NCBI GenBank assembly: GCA_019894735.1
Contig: JAGXOB010000050.1
Coordinates: 1 to 14,846 of the forward strand
Source of the DNA: Promethearchaeota archaeon
Lineage (GTDB): Archaea > Asgardarchaeota > Lokiarchaeia > Sigynarchaeales > SOKP01
DNA: 14,846 nucleotides
Reading direction: 5' to 3'
Shown here: piece after piece, positions 1 to 7,236 of the stretch
Layout of the letters: the number at the start of each line of letters is the position of its first letter
Numbering within the stretch: the first letter of the stretch is position 1
Position numbers and translations under genes: made by a program
Notes under the pieces: model-generated
Databases searched by the model: none
The model's input: the letters and a program-made list of their open reading frames with translations, nothing else
Told to the model about the DNA's origin: nothing

Positions 1-56
1 ATTTAATTGCTTTTATTAGTATCATTTATAAAACATTAAGCCGTATTCGGGAATAG
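1..56 (+). CDS. Possible C-terminal tail of an upstream gene (partial)
   Basis: The frame starting at base 3 is open from the left edge to a TAG at 54-56. It would encode about 17 residues: a hydrophobic stretch (LIAFISIIY) followed by a basic tail (KTLSRIRE). A run of eight T residues at 64-71, typical of archaeal transcription termination, follows within 10 bases of the stop. The hydrophobic-then-basic pattern would fit the end of a membrane protein with its tail in the cytosol. The piece is too short to identify and could be a chance open frame; the downstream T-run is the main support. Confidence 0.3.
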   Translation, partial: LIAFISIIYKTLSRIRE

Positions 57-63
57 TCGTGTA

Positions 64-71
64 TTTTTTTT
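64..71 (+). terminator. T-run terminator after the left-edge open frame
   Basis: Eight consecutive T residues lie 8 bases after the TAG at 54-56. Archaeal RNA polymerase terminates on such tracts without needing a hairpin. No other plus-strand gene is nearby for it to serve. Confidence 0.35.
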
Positions 72-126
72 CACAGCCAATAGAATGAGAAAGTATTTTG
101 ACTAATCACTTTTCAAAAAGGGTGAC

Positions 127-135
127 AAAAAAAAA
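127..135 (-). terminator. T-run terminator for the gelsolin-domain gene
   Basis: Nine A residues on the plus strand give a U9 tract in the minus-strand transcript. The tract begins 7 bases beyond the TAA of the gelsolin-domain gene, as expected of archaeal intrinsic termination. Confidence 0.5.
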
Positions 136-142
136 GATTTTT

Positions 143-757
143 TTATGAATCCTTTGAACTCTTATTTGCAATTGCATTTAATTGTGCGATTAACCAGCAA
201 ATCTCTTCGTAAGTTGAAGATGATTCGAAAATTTCTTGTGTTTTACGCTGTATTTCGTTCTTTGAGGCTTTATTTGGTCCTTTGTTAAGATCCAATTGCA
301 TCTCAGCTAAAAGCTGACATAAATTTTTGTAAGATATTTTTTTTTTTGATAGTTTATGTGCTGCTAAAGTTATTTCTGATTCTAAATCTGGACTTATTCC
401 TGCTTCTAATAACTCCAAAGTTTCTTCAAATTGAATTTTTAACTCTGGTCTTCGCTCTAAATTTTGTTCTTTGATTTCTCCTTTCATTAAAGCGTCTCTT
501 ATGGCAAGAAAAGCCCCATACTCCTTATTTTGGGTAATTATTTGAATATTAGCTGCGTTATCCTTTTTATCATTTATCGTATTTGCTTTATTTATTGATA
601 TATCCTTTCTTTTCTTTGCTATATTTGATCCAAACCACAGATACATTGTTTTAGAATCGTCAATTAAATAAACTTCATCCTCTTGAAAATCGGCTTTACC
701 TATCTTTTTTAATCCTCCCCTAACACCAACACTATATAATTTCATATGTAATCCCAT
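143..757 (-). CDS. Gelsolin-domain protein with helical C-terminal region
   Basis: Residues 5 to about 95 resemble one gelsolin repeat. An opening beta strand (KLYSVGVRGG) is followed by the core pattern DEVYLIDD...MYLWFG, then a helix rich in K and N and a further strand (IQIITQ). This parallels the eukaryotic pattern of a D-V-F-L strand, a Y-L-W-V-G strand and the helix after it. Gelsolin repeats bind actin and calcium, and Asgard archaea are known to encode actins and gelsolin-like proteins that act on them, so a cytosolic role on the host actin is the natural inference. Residues about 105 to 204 are helical and charged and match no family I recognise. Only one gelsolin repeat is present, against three to six in animal proteins. 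No Shine-Dalgarno sequence precedes either Met1 or Met5 (base 745). Met5 gives a more natural start (MKLYSVG) and fits a leaderless message from the AT-rich box at 762-774. Confidence 0.75.
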   Translation of the reverse strand: MGLHMKLYSVGVRGGLKKIGKADFQEDEVYLIDDSKTMYLWFGSNIAKKRKDISINKANTINDKKDNAANIQIITQNKEYGAFLAIRDALMKGEIKEQNLERRPELKIQFEETLELLEAGISPDLESEITLAAHKLSKKKISYKNLCQLLAEMQLDLNKGPNKASKNEIQRKTQEIFESSSTYEEICWLIAQLNAIANKSSKDS

Positions 758-765
758 TTCAAATT

Positions 766-808
766 ATTTTTAAAGCTGATAATTACACTTCCATTTAGCT
801 TTAAAAAT
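766..808. repeat. Perfect 12-bp inverted repeat upstream of the gelsolin-domain gene
   Basis: ATTTTTAAAGCT at 766-777 and its exact reverse complement AGCTTTAAAAAT at 797-808 are separated by 19 bases. The inner arm ends 8 bases before the first ATG of the minus-strand gelsolin-domain gene and contains its best TATA-like stretch. It could be an operator for a dimeric regulator, a hairpin in a read-through transcript from the hydrolase gene, or a chance product of the high AT content. Confidence 0.5.
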
Positions 809-812
809 GAAT

Positions 813-819
813 AAAAAAA
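813..819 (-). terminator. T-run after the UPF0173-type hydrolase gene
   Basis: Seven A residues on the plus strand give a U7 tract in the minus-strand transcript, 7 bases past the stop of the hydrolase gene. Its presence suggests that the gelsolin-domain gene downstream has its own promoter. Confidence 0.4.
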
Positions 820-826
820 TAAACCC

Positions 827-1474
827 TTAAATTTTCAAGGATTTTTCTATTAAAATTTCTACTCGAATATTAGAATCTTTCTTCGCCATAATATCGCTAA
901 ATGAATTTAAATCTTTTTCCCAATTGTGCATTGGAACAACTATCTCAGGCTGGATATCCACAGCCGCATCAGAAGCTTCTTCAAAATCCATAGTATAGGT
1001 TCCACCACACGGAAGCAATGCAACAGTTATTTTTCTTTCTTTAAGATCTTTCATTTCAGGGATTCTTTCAGTATCACCCGCATGATAAACACTTTTACCG
1101 GCTGACTCTATTATAGTTCCCGACCAATTATTACTTTTTGGATGAGTTCCTTTCTTTATTGTGTATGCAGGAAAAAGTTCTATTGAAAAATCTTTATAAG
1201 CAAAAACTTCTCCGATTTCTAAGGGTTGCCCATCAAATTTTTTTAAACTGCTTTCAATACTTGCAGGACCTAATAAAATTGTATTATCTTGCCAAATTTT
1301 CTTAATATCTGATCTCGAAAAATGATCTCCATGCGTGTGAGACGAAACGATAATATCCGCTTTTTCTTCTCCGTCTTTAATATTATAAGGATCCAAATAG
1401 ATAATCCTACCGCTAAACATTTTTATTTTAAAACTGGCATGTTTCAGCCAGAAAATTTCCATTTGAGCGTCCAT
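827..1474 (-). CDS. Metallo-beta-lactamase-fold hydrolase, UPF0173/UlaG-like
   Basis: This 215-residue protein has the compact metallo-beta-lactamase fold of the UPF0173 (L-ascorbate-6-phosphate lactonase UlaG-like) group. The metal-binding H-x-H-x-D-H motif is SHTHGDH, with His46, His48, Asp50 and His51. The further ligands are likely in HAGDT (His131, Asp134) and PMH (His183). The glycine- and aspartate-rich strand FSGRIIYLDPY lies at about 20-30. Members bind two metal ions and cleave ester, lactone or phosphoester bonds; the substrate here cannot be told from sequence, and no signal peptide is present. Met5 (base 1462) may be the true start, because family members usually begin just before a strand like MEIFWLKHASF. 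It is transcribed toward the gelsolin-domain gene but a T-run separates them. Confidence 0.85.
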   Translation of the reverse strand: MDAQMEIFWLKHASFKIKMFSGRIIYLDPYNIKDGEEKADIIVSSHTHGDHFSRSDIKKIWQDNTILLGPASIESSLKKFDGQPLEIGEVFAYKDFSIELFPAYTIKKGTHPKSNNWSGTIIESAGKSVYHAGDTERIPEMKDLKERKITVALLPCGGTYTMDFEEASDAAVDIQPEIVVPMHNWEKDLNSFSDIMAKKDSNIRVEILIEKSLKI

Positions 1475-1648
1475 ACATATTACCTTGTTTTATTTTAAGA
1501 TATTTAAATTAACATATCTATAAATGATTTACTAGATTATAACTCTACTTCAAAAACATACTTATCATCTATGAATTGAATTGAAAATATTAATATTGAT
1601 GGTTTTTTTTCATTAATTATTCAAATTTTTATACATTTAATTGAACGA

Positions 1649-2152
1649 ATGATGAATTTGACCAGAGAAGATTTAATACAATCAGAAGCTACGATGAATC
1701 AAATGCGTAATATGGTTTACCATCTAGAAAGATTTATGAAAATCAACGGTGTATCTGGAACAAGAGAGAATTTAAGGAGAATGGGGCGAAATATCGCCCG
1801 AACTTATATAAAATATTGGAAACCAATTGATCATGTTAATAAAACAAATATTAGCAACGTAATTACCACGATCTATAAAAAAATCTTAAATAGCTCCGTT
1901 TCAGTAGAACTAGATGAAATAAATAATCTTATTTTGGTTAAAGATAATGATTGTTCATTATGTAAGTATCATTTTAGCGATATCGATGTTGCAGGTTGTG
2001 AAATTATTGCCGCAATGATATCAGAATTAATTGCTTGCATTAATAAGGAAAAACCTCAAATAATATTGCAGCCACTTGACATTCTTGAATCTCGAACATT
2101 TGGACACAAATCGTGCATTCAAAGTTTTAAATACAAAGAGGGAGGCGTATAA
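1649..2152 (+). CDS. TRAPP/Bet3-like domain protein
   Basis: The 167-residue protein matches the layout of Bet3-type TRAPP subunits. A helix rich in Met at 14-32 is followed by a second helix, NLRRMGRNIARTYIKYW at 41-57, which parallels the conserved Bet3 helix around Q-L-D-K-M-G-x-N-I-G. Strands then cover 85-98 and a C-terminal beta strand SFKYKE ends the fold. It has Cys102, Cys105, Cys117 and Cys156; the last sits in FGHKSC, at the place where V4R domains have a G-x-x-x-C turn. TRAPP subunits form vesicle-tethering complexes in eukaryotes; V4R relatives in prokaryotes bind small molecules. TRAPP-domain proteins are a known Asgard feature. The next gene, two bases downstream, encodes a second protein of the same fold, so the two may pair as TRAPP subunits do. 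Either codon of the ATGATG at 1649 could start it. Confidence 0.7.
   Translation: MMNLTREDLIQSEATMNQMRNMVYHLERFMKINGVSGTRENLRRMGRNIARTYIKYWKPIDHVNKTNISNVITTIYKKILNSSVSVELDEINNLILVKDNDCSLCKYHFSDIDVAGCEIIAAMISELIACINKEKPQIILQPLDILESRTFGHKSCIQSFKYKEGGV
2141..2145 (+). promoter_or_regulatory. Shine-Dalgarno site for the V4R-domain gene
   Basis: GGAGG, inside the longer GAGGGAGG, lies 9 bases before the ATG at 2155 and within the last codons of the TRAPP-like gene. The ribosome ending the first gene would thus be placed to start the second, indicating co-translation of the pair. Confidence 0.7.
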
Positions 2153-2154
2153 TA

Positions 2155-3630
2155 ATGGGAGCAGTTCAATGGTTATTAAAAAAGGTTACTAAAGTTTTTG
2201 GCAGGAACACGAATTCCCTCTTTTATGTTCTTCTTTATCGCGAAGTACTAAAGGAGATAAATGAAATAACGAAAAATGAAGATGATAGTGTAATTATACT
2301 TAGGGAAATCGGGAAAAAAGCAGCAACAGAATCATGCGAGCGTCACACGGCTGTTTTTAAATGGATGCCTGGGAGCCCAAGAAAAGTAATAGAATATTTC
2401 GAACTATTATGGGTTGTTGTTTTTGGAAAGGAATTGGAAGAGGGGGACTTAAGTTACGAGGAACTTCCTAAAGAAGGCTTAAAACATAACGATTATATCG
2501 TTAAAATAAAAACTTGTCCACTTTGTGCAGGGTATGGGATAGATGATGAAGATACTTTCAAATTTCAAAAGGTAAGCAATGAAGATAGTGAAGGCCTTGC
2601 ATGTGGTTTAACGGGAATGTTAGAAAGCGTTGCAAATTTCATACTTAAAATAAAAAGAAGCGATTATAGAATTAGTATTGTAGAGAAGAAGTGCATAGCG
2701 AAAGGTGAAGAATGTCTCCAGTTTATTTGTAAAATTTATGATAATTTGGAATGGAAAGAGCTTAGTTCCGTTCGAATTCGAGATAAAATTAAATCTGGAG
2801 TTAAATTTGAAGAATCTATAGAAGAGGATGTTGTTCAAGAAACAAAATTAGATATTATTGATAAACTTCAAGAAGTCTTATCTCTTGATAAAATAGAGGA
2901 ATTACTGGATGAACCCTTAGAGGGCGTTAAAAGTAAAATAGCTGAGATCATTGAAGACAAATTAAACATGGAACCAGAACACTTTTTCGATTACTTTAGA
3001 AATTACGAGGATGATCTTTTAAGAATCATTGGTTACCTCGCTGTTCACTTGTTAAATGAATATGGCGGACTAATCGAAAAAATTTTGGAAAATAGCACAT
3101 TTGCTAAAGTAGCGGGTTATCTATTTAAACAATTAAGGGAATTCGTCTTACTTTTCATCCCTATTGATGTTATAAATGATTACCATCAATTATTAATTAA
3201 TTTTCTCGATGGATTAGCTCCAGTTGAAATGGTAGAGAATATGAGACAATTTTCAGGTAAGGACGATATAAATTTTCTCTTTGAAGGAGCCCAAATGGCT
3301 CTTGAAAATTTGGGTATAGATTTTTCAGAGCTAAAAGATAATGTTTGGGAGGAAATCAGAAAAGAAAGGGAAGATGGTTTAATTACTTCAGATCAATCAA
3401 TGATGGAAAAAACTGAAGAAAACATCCCAAAAGTTATTAGGATCATGCAGGAAATTTTAATGTTATTGAGCGATATTTTAACTCTTCCTATACGAGTTCT
3501 AATTTCAGAAAGTCATTACGGCTTAAAAACAGCTATTAATTCTGTAGTATCTGAAGAAGAAGGATTGTTCGGTAGCATTAAAGATAGAATAGATACAATA
3601 TTTGATTATGTTCAAGAAATAAAGCAGTAA
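2155..3630 (+). CDS. V4R/TRAPP-fold protein with long helical C-terminal region
   Basis: Residues about 20-195 form a V4R-type domain. The signature is CPLC at 121-124, Cys150 in the GLACGL turn, and the closing pattern VEKKCIAKGEECLQF with Cys180 and Cys187, as in V4R domains (E-x-x-C-x-x-x-G-x-x-x-C-x-F). Such domains bind small ligands or metals and share the TRAPP fold. Residues about 200-491 are almost wholly helical and acidic, with several amphipathic, strongly hydrophobic helices (for example LLRIIGYLAVHLL and ILMLLSDILTLPIRVLI). They are not clean enough for certain membrane spans but suit helix packing or membrane-surface contact. I do not recognise this second region. The gene starts 2 bp after the TRAPP-like gene, with a strong GGAGG, so the products are probably made together and may form a heterodimer. 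Confidence 0.65.
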   Translation: MGAVQWLLKKVTKVFGRNTNSLFYVLLYREVLKEINEITKNEDDSVIILREIGKKAATESCERHTAVFKWMPGSPRKVIEYFELLWVVVFGKELEEGDLSYEELPKEGLKHNDYIVKIKTCPLCAGYGIDDEDTFKFQKVSNEDSEGLACGLTGMLESVANFILKIKRSDYRISIVEKKCIAKGEECLQFICKIYDNLEWKELSSVRIRDKIKSGVKFEESIEEDVVQETKLDIIDKLQEVLSLDKIEELLDEPLEGVKSKIAEIIEDKLNMEPEHFFDYFRNYEDDLLRIIGYLAVHLLNEYGGLIEKILENSTFAKVAGYLFKQLREFVLLFIPIDVINDYHQLLINFLDGLAPVEMVENMRQFSGKDDINFLFEGAQMALENLGIDFSELKDNVWEEIRKEREDGLITSDQSMMEKTEENIPKVIRIMQEILMLLSDILTLPIRVLISESHYGLKTAINSVVSEEEGLFGSIKDRIDTIFDYVQEIKQ

Positions 3631-3640
3631 ATAAAGATAG

Positions 3641-3657
3641 AAAAAAAAAAAGAAAAA
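3641..3657 (-). terminator. T-rich terminator between convergent genes
   Basis: Eleven A residues, one G and five A residues on the plus strand give a long U-tract just past the stop of the minus-strand seven-helix protein gene. The plus-strand V4R transcript meets a weaker T-rich stretch at 3660-3675. The 36-bp space between the two stops can therefore end transcription from both sides. Confidence 0.6.
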
Positions 3658-3666
3658 TATTTTTAT

Positions 3667-4380
3667 TTATGTTTTTAGACCTAAATACATCCAAAGAGCG
3701 AATGTCATCATAAGTACTCTAACAAAACCTATAGCAATAGGTAATGTAAGAATTGAATCTAATGCTCCACAAACAACGAAAATTGTAAATCCTAGCCCTA
3801 AGTAGAAAAATTTTCTTCTCAAATCACCAGTTGCTTGCTTGGCTTTAACAAAAAAACCAATACCAAGAAATATTAATGCAACAACTAAAAATATGGCAAT
3901 TAAATAAAATGTCCAGTAAGTTCTAACAAAACTAGCATCTATTAAATCTTGACCAACAATAAAACCAGGACTACCAGGAGCTAACCATGTAAATGATTGA
4001 GTTGTCTGAAACCATAAGAAATATTCGAAAACTAAACCTAGTACTATAAAAACTCCAATCAAAATCCATTTCTTTTTTGGAATTAAAAGTTCGCCACCAA
4101 GGTACAATGCGAAAATCAGTGCTGGAACGACCCACGTATAGCTTAAAAGAGAATATAATGGTGTTGGAGTTATATTACTTCCTGTAAATGTTACCAAAAT
4201 CAAATCCATAAAGGGACCAAACCAAAGAAGACCAACAAAAAACATTGTCAAAGCCGCAATAGTTAAGAGTTTTGCTTTTAGCTTTATTGATTTATATAAG
4301 GATAACAATCCAAAAATCGTTGCTGATAAAATTATACCCGTAGCAGTTAGACCATCCAATAAACCTAATTCAGAAACCAT
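3667..4380 (-). CDS. Seven-helix integral membrane protein, function unknown
   Basis: The 237-residue protein has about seven hydrophobic helices, at roughly 10-28, 37-60, 77-97, 103-125, 155-178, 189-210 and 213-233. Short polar loops carry basic residues (KSIKLKAK at about 30-37, KAKQATGDLRRK at about 180-191). There is no soluble domain. The shape recalls the seven-helix sensor modules attached to histidine kinases or other signalling domains in archaea, but here the module stands alone; this is only a resemblance of shape. It is divergent from the penicillin-acylase-family gene, with 269 bp between the starts, and convergent with the V4R gene. I can give no function beyond membrane localisation. 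Confidence 0.65.
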   Translation of the reverse strand: MVSELGLLDGLTATGIILSATIFGLLSLYKSIKLKAKLLTIAALTMFFVGLLWFGPFMDLILVTFTGSNITPTPLYSLLSYTWVVPALIFALYLGGELLIPKKKWILIGVFIVLGLVFEYFLWFQTTQSFTWLAPGSPGFIVGQDLIDASFVRTYWTFYLIAIFLVVALIFLGIGFFVKAKQATGDLRRKFFYLGLGFTIFVVCGALDSILTLPIAIGFVRVLMMTFALWMYLGLKT

Positions 4381-4578
4381 TTTATATTCACATCATTCTT
4401 TATTAGTATGTTTATTTTAATACTAAAACAAAAAGTCTGATCTACTCAAACTTTTTTAAAATTTTATATAATAATATTGTAGATTTCATATTTATATAAT
4501 TACTTCTTGACTATTTTCGATATTTTTTCCGAAATGATTCCACTTATTTGAAAAAAGATAGATTTTAAAGTAGATTGG

Positions 4579-4586
4579 TATAAATA
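4579..4586 (+). promoter_or_regulatory. TATA box for the penicillin-acylase-family gene
   Basis: TATAAATA is an almost ideal archaeal TATA box. Transcription would start about 25 bases downstream, leaving a leader of roughly 40 bases before the ATG at 4650. The leader ends with AGGGGT at 4638-4643, a partial Shine-Dalgarno match. The rest of the 269-bp divergent region (4381-4649) is AT-rich with no gene that I can see. Confidence 0.5.
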
Positions 4587-4649
4587 GATTTATATTAAAT
4601 TTTATTTTAAAAATTAGATAGAAACTTTTAACATTTTAGGGGTTTTTAG

Positions 4650-7232
4650 ATGAGAAATCATGAAAAAAAAGCTGTAATAAAATTATCGATTTTTGTACCA
4701 CTCGCCATTATCGTCATGATTATCTTTTCAATGCCATTAATGGGGATACCCCCTTTAGGAAACCTTTTATTTCCTGGAAACGGCGTATGGAAAGTTCCGG
4801 GAGAGCTTCCAACAGCAGAACGGTTAAACGTACCTGGGTTAAGAGGAGAAGTCAATGTGATTCGTGATGAATGGGGTATACCTCATATCTTTGCCGAATA
4901 TGAAGAAGATCTCTTTTTTGCTCAAGGATATTGTCATGCTCAAGATAGGTTATTCCAAATGGATATGTGGCGTCGTCAAGTGCAAGGAAGAATGTCAGAG
5001 ATTTTAGGAGAGAGTATGTTAGCCAGTGATAAAATCATGCTTGCTAGGGGTATGTTGGATTCAGCTATTAAAACTGATGGATTATTGAGGGAGATGTATG
5101 CTAATGGGACACTTGATTTTTTCAGCTCATTTGAAAAGTACATTGATGGAATTAATTACTATATCGAATCAAATAACGATTTCAAACCATTAGAATACCA
5201 TCTAATGGATTTCAAACCGACTATATGGACGACCGTCGACACATTATGTCTAGTACAGGAAATGGCAAGGCAAATGTCTTGGAATAGTAATGATTTAGAA
5301 AGATATGTTACTTTACAATCGTTGAATCATACATACTATAACGAACTTTTTGGAGAGCCTTTACCTTATCAAATTCCTATAGTTCCCGATTATGGAGATT
5401 ATCAAGAAAGCCCTATGAAAGCGGGAATTGATTTGAAACCTAATGATGCTTTAAAATCGGAAATTACAAACTTTCTAGAAAAGATTCAAGAAATTGATTC
5501 CGAGAAAACCTTAATGGAGAACCAAAAAGAACAAATAATCGGGTCAAATAATTGGGTTGTTAACGGCACTTTGAGTAATACAGGGTCACCAATCCTCTGT
5601 AACGATATGCATCTTGCTTGGTTGATGCCAGGAGTATGGTACGAACAACACTTAAATGCTGAAGATACGGGATTTCATGTATATGGCTTCATAATACCGG
5701 GGATGCCTGGTGTTGCTGTAGGTCATAATGAAAGGGTAGGTTGGGGCTTTACAAACACGGGATATGATGTTATAGATTGGTATTATTATAATAAGGATGG
5801 ACCAAATAACTATATTTACGACGGAGTTTCAACAGCTTATTCACAAAAAACTTATGACATAAAAGTTAAAGATCAAGAATCAATTAAGTTCGTAGTTAAC
5901 TATACTGTTCATGGGCCTGTATTCAGCGATTTAGTTAATTTTGGTCTGTCATCTTCTTTAGGAGACATTGTTTTAGCGCCAAAATGGACTGCTAACGGTT
6001 ATTTTTTTAATATCCTTGCTGGAAATGGGTTTGATAGAGCTAATAATAGAGCAGAATTTGACGAAGGATCAAAGTATTGGACTCTTCTTGCTCAAAATAT
6101 TGTATACGCCGATGTAGACGGAAACATAGCCATTAGACCAACAGGTAAAGTGCCCATTAGAGACGATTCCAAAATACCTCCAGGACATTTAGGAAATGGA
6201 ACACTGCCATATAATGGTTCAAACGGTGAAGGAGAATGGATTGGATATATCCCTTTTGAAGAATTACCTAATTCTTTTAATCCCTCGCAAAAATTTTTAG
6301 CCTCCGCAAATCAAATAGTCGCAGGACCAGAATATAAAAAATATTTCTTGCAAAACGAATATGCAGATGGGTACAGAGCTAGAAGAATAAATGAGCTTCT
6401 TATGAATGCCATTGATGGTTCTGTAAGTGTAGAAACTATGAAAAATATACAAAACGATGTAAACTCAACAGCAGCGCGAGCGTTCGTTCCAGATCTCATT
6501 GAGGTTACACACGATTATTACGGTCCTTCTATTCCCACTAAAATCAATACTGTTCTCACTGAATTAGAAAGCTGGGGTTTTATAATGGATAAGCAAGAAA
6601 GTGCACCAACAATATATCGTAAATGGAGAGATTTCTTCCAAGACTTTACATTTGACGACGAATCCTCTTTATATGGTATAAATATTCACTCTAGAATTGT
6701 TGTATTAGAGTATTTAATGAAAGAAAATGAAACTTCTCATTGGTTTAATGATATTTCCACGCCTGAAAATGAAACAAGAGATGATATAATGATGCTAGCA
6801 TTAAATGCTACTATTGATTGGTTAGAAGATTTTTATAATTCAGAAGACCCCACAACTTGGAGGTGGGGCGATCTTCATCAACTTTACTTCACCTCGCTTA
6901 CTCAGCTAGATTTTTTAAGTAGAGGTCCTTATGAATCCGATGGGGAAGGGTATACAATCAATCCTTCTGGGGTAAATATTGATAATGGGGTAGGGTATGC
7001 AAGGGGTGGAGCTTCTGAAAGATTAATTATCGACTTTAGCAACTTAAATAACTCTTTAAGCGTAATTCCATCGGGCCAACGAGGTCTTTCTAATTCAAAA
7101 CATTATTCAGATCAGCTAGAACAACTTTTCTTACAAGGAAAATATCATTATCAATACTTTACGAACACAGCATACAACTTTCCTACAAGTGCAACCGAAT
7201 CAAAATTATATTTCTTTCCAACTGGAGGTTAA
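4650..7232 (+). CDS. Penicillin acylase family Ntn hydrolase, membrane-anchored or secreted
   Basis: This 860-residue protein has the length and layout of the penicillin/cephalosporin/acyl-homoserine-lactone acylases, which cleave amide bonds after splitting into alpha and beta chains. An N-terminal hydrophobic helix at about 12-34 exports or anchors it. The alpha chain opens with VIRDEWGIPHIFA and AQGYCHAQDRLFQMDMWRR. The beta chain should begin at Ser299 of GSNNWVVNG, the self-cleaving nucleophile. His321 is then beta 23, as in the cephalosporin- and AHL-acylase branch rather than Gln as in penicillin G acylase. Asn554 (ASANQ) and Arg576 (YRARRI) fit the oxyanion Asn and its Arg partner and have the same 22-residue spacing as in penicillin G acylase. 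GHNERVGWGFTN and QNIVYADVDGNIA are further family marks. All key residues are present. The natural substrate is unknown; breakdown of extracellular N-acylated peptides or acyl signals is a guess. It probably forms an operon with the small membrane protein downstream. Confidence 0.92.
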   Translation: MRNHEKKAVIKLSIFVPLAIIVMIIFSMPLMGIPPLGNLLFPGNGVWKVPGELPTAERLNVPGLRGEVNVIRDEWGIPHIFAEYEEDLFFAQGYCHAQDRLFQMDMWRRQVQGRMSEILGESMLASDKIMLARGMLDSAIKTDGLLREMYANGTLDFFSSFEKYIDGINYYIESNNDFKPLEYHLMDFKPTIWTTVDTLCLVQEMARQMSWNSNDLERYVTLQSLNHTYYNELFGEPLPYQIPIVPDYGDYQESPMKAGIDLKPNDALKSEITNFLEKIQEIDSEKTLMENQKEQIIGSNNWVVNGTLSNTGSPILCNDMHLAWLMPGVWYEQHLNAEDTGFHVYGFIIPGMPGVAVGHNERVGWGFTNTGYDVIDWYYYNKDGPNNYIYDGVSTAYSQKTYDIKVKDQESIKFVVNYTVHGPVFSDLVNFGLSSSLGDIVLAPKWTANGYFFNILAGNGFDRANNRAEFDEGSKYWTLLAQNIVYADVDGNIAIRPTGKVPIRDDSKIPPGHLGNGTLPYNGSNGEGEWIGYIPFEELPNSFNPSQKFLASANQIVAGPEYKKYFLQNEYADGYRARRINELLMNAIDGSVSVETMKNIQNDVNSTAARAFVPDLIEVTHDYYGPSIPTKINTVLTELESWGFIMDKQESAPTIYRKWRDFFQDFTFDDESSLYGINIHSRIVVLEYLMKENETSHWFNDISTPENETRDDIMMLALNATIDWLEDFYNSEDPTTWRWGDLHQLYFTSLTQLDFLSRGPYESDGEGYTINPSGVNIDNGVGYARGGASERLIIDFSNLNNSLSVIPSGQRGLSNSKHYSDQLEQLFLQGKYHYQYFTNTAYNFPTSATESKLYFFPTGG
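7224..7229 (+). promoter_or_regulatory. Shine-Dalgarno site that sets the start of the small membrane protein
   Basis: GGAGGT lies 7 bases before the ATG at 7237 and is formed by the Gly-Gly codons and stop region of the acylase gene. It decides for the ATG at 7237 over the earlier in-frame ATG at 7189, which would lie inside the acylase gene without a binding site. Confidence 0.8.
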
Positions 7233-7236
7233 AAAT

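Noticed and set aside
7189..7236. Longer start for the small membrane protein.
   Set aside because: It would overlap the acylase gene in another frame without a binding site, while the ATG at 7237 has a good Shine-Dalgarno at ideal spacing and begins a sensible membrane protein.
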